The notes under the pieces were generated by a model, which searched no databases, was not told where the DNA came from, and worked only from the letters and a program-made list of their open reading frames with translations. From the NCBI RefSeq assembly GCF_041381155.1, contig NC_091134.1, forward strand, positions 67,498,469-67,562,468: a stretch of 64,000 nt of DNA, read 5' to 3'. Of this stretch, positions 62,711 to 64,000 are shown piece by piece. Source of the DNA: Argopecten irradians (lineage: Eukaryota > Mollusca > Bivalvia > Pectinida > Pectinidae). A program made the translations under genes and the position numbers. Positions within the stretch are counted from its first letter, which is position 1. Every line of letters begins with the position of its first letter.

Positions 62711-63196
62711 TAACCAGCGTGACATTGATGAAAACTAGAAAAATATAAAGCCTTTAAAAAACCACCATATTGAAATTGATAACAAGCAAATTACACACAC
62801 TGTTTTTAAAAGGATTAAAAGATTTATACCATTAAAACATACTGCTCCTTTAAAAACCAGAGAATTGCCCATGTAATGCTATTTAAGAAATCATCAAATA
62901 AAAAAAATTCTATTCAAAATAATACTTCAATGCCATGTTAAAGAAATTCTTCTTAATCCAATTTTACAACACTGTTTTTGTTGTATAGCATTTTATTACA
63001 TTAGGACCAATTTAAGCTTTTATTTAATGTTTTTATCGCCATTATATACTAAATATTCGCGCTTAGTCCTCCAAATCATATGGTTCTAAATCACTTGATC
63101 AGTTCTTTACATTAAAAGTGGTTTTTTTCATTGCTTTATCAAGCATTTGATTTTACCCGTGTTATAATTTCTTGATTGATATTCAATGTCATGAAT
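62711..63196. other. No gene seen
   Basis: AT-rich spacer between the mariner-like element and the 37-bp array. Confidence 0.5.
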
Positions 63197-64000
63197 AAGT
63201 GAGAAACAGTTGATATCCATGTTAGGTTTGTACAAGTGAGAAACAGTTGATATCCATGTTAGGTTTGTACAAGTGAGAACCAGTTGATATCCATGTTAGG
63301 TTAACTCAAGTGAGAAACAGTTGATATCCATGTTAGGTTAACACAAGTGAGAAACAGTTGATATCAATGGCAGTTTTGTACAAGTGAGAACCAGTTGATT
63401 TCCGTGTTAGATTTGTACAAGTGAGAAACAGTTGATATCCATGTTAGCTTTGTACAAGTGAGAAACAGTTGATATCCATGTTAGGTTTGTACAAGTGAGA
63501 AACAGTTGATATCCATGTTAGGTTTGTACAAGTGAGAAACAGTTGATATCATGTTAGGTTTGTACAAGTGAAAACATTGATATCCATTTAGGTTTGTACA
63601 AGTGAAAAACAGTTGATATCCATGTTAGGTTTGTACAAGTGAGAAACAGTTGATATCCATTTAGGTTTGTACAAGTGAGAAACAGTTGATATCCATGTTA
63701 GGTTTGTACAAGTGAGAAACAGTTGATATCCATGTTAGGTTTGTACAAGTGAGAAACAGTTGATATCCATGTTAGGTTTGTACAAGTGAGAAACAGTTGA
63801 TATCCATGTTAGGTTTGTACAAGTGAGAAACAGTTGATATCCATGTTAGGTTTGTACAAGTGAGAAACAGTTGATATCCATGTTAGGTTTGTACAAGTGA
63901 GAAACAGTTGATATCCATGTTAGGTTTGTACAAGTGAGAAACAGTTGATATCCATGTTAGGTTTGTACAAGTGAGAAACAGTTGATATCCATGTTAGGTT
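63197..64000. repeat. Satellite/minisatellite array 3, 37-bp monomer, runs off the right edge
   Basis: Monomer 'gtgagaaacagttgatatcc' then 'atgttaggtttgtacaa'; copies start every 37 bases from 63199, giving about 22 copies within the window. The first seven or so are variable ('taactcaa', 'taacacaa', 'ggcagttttg'), and later ones are nearly identical, so the homogenised core lies to the right. Confidence 0.96.

Overview
This window is nuclear DNA from a mollusc, most likely a bivalve and perhaps a scallop. The evidence is AT-rich sequence with spliced genes, three intron-bearing H-type ferritin genes carrying 5' UTR iron-responsive elements (IREs), a tRNA-derived SINE of a kind common in molluscs, and the bivalve-type dispersed repeats ending in a GGCCCATGGGCCTCTTGT-like tail. 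No bacterial, phage or CRISPR content is visible.

Region 1 (1-10.1 kb, + strand) holds the 3' part of a diacylglycerol lipase gene (DAGL family): five exons between 3713 and 8926, with the rest of the gene off the left edge. Its introns contain a 2.5-kb TTAA-flanked DNA element and a 1.5-kb hairpin-ended repeat. Its likely 3' UTR carries eight copies of a 92-bp tandem repeat.

Region 2 (10-18.8 kb) is gene-poor, with hairpin-ended repeats and several short terminal-inverted-repeat elements.

Region 3 (18.8-37.6 kb, - strand) is a cluster of three ferritin genes (173, 171 and 171 aa) with identical four-exon structures. Each has a cap-proximal IRE, a TATA box and a CACGTG E-box upstream of the TATA box. 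The first two genes are separated by about 10 kb of decayed non-LTR retrotransposons, a SINE, fold-back DNA and a MITE. Exon 2 of the first two genes is almost identical (146/147 bases) while the other exons have diverged, which suggests gene conversion. Together the three genes probably supply cytosolic ferritin subunits for one iron-storage system, under shared translational control through IRE/IRP and probably shared transcriptional control.

Region 4 (39.2-58.3 kb) is two abutting satellite arrays. The first is about 12.7 kb of a 46/49-bp monomer; the second is about 6.4 kb of a 73-bp AT-rich monomer with visible higher-order structure. Region 5 (58.3-64 kb) holds one uncertain acidic ORF, a mariner-like non-autonomous element, and a 37-bp tandem array that runs off the right edge. 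I found no clearly novel multi-gene system. The most interesting signals are the ferritin gene-conversion pattern and shared promoter code, the paired satellites, the inverted clusters of a TATAGTCGCTTG motif at 24.3-25.4 kb, and an isolated GC-rich hairpin at 34.8 kb.
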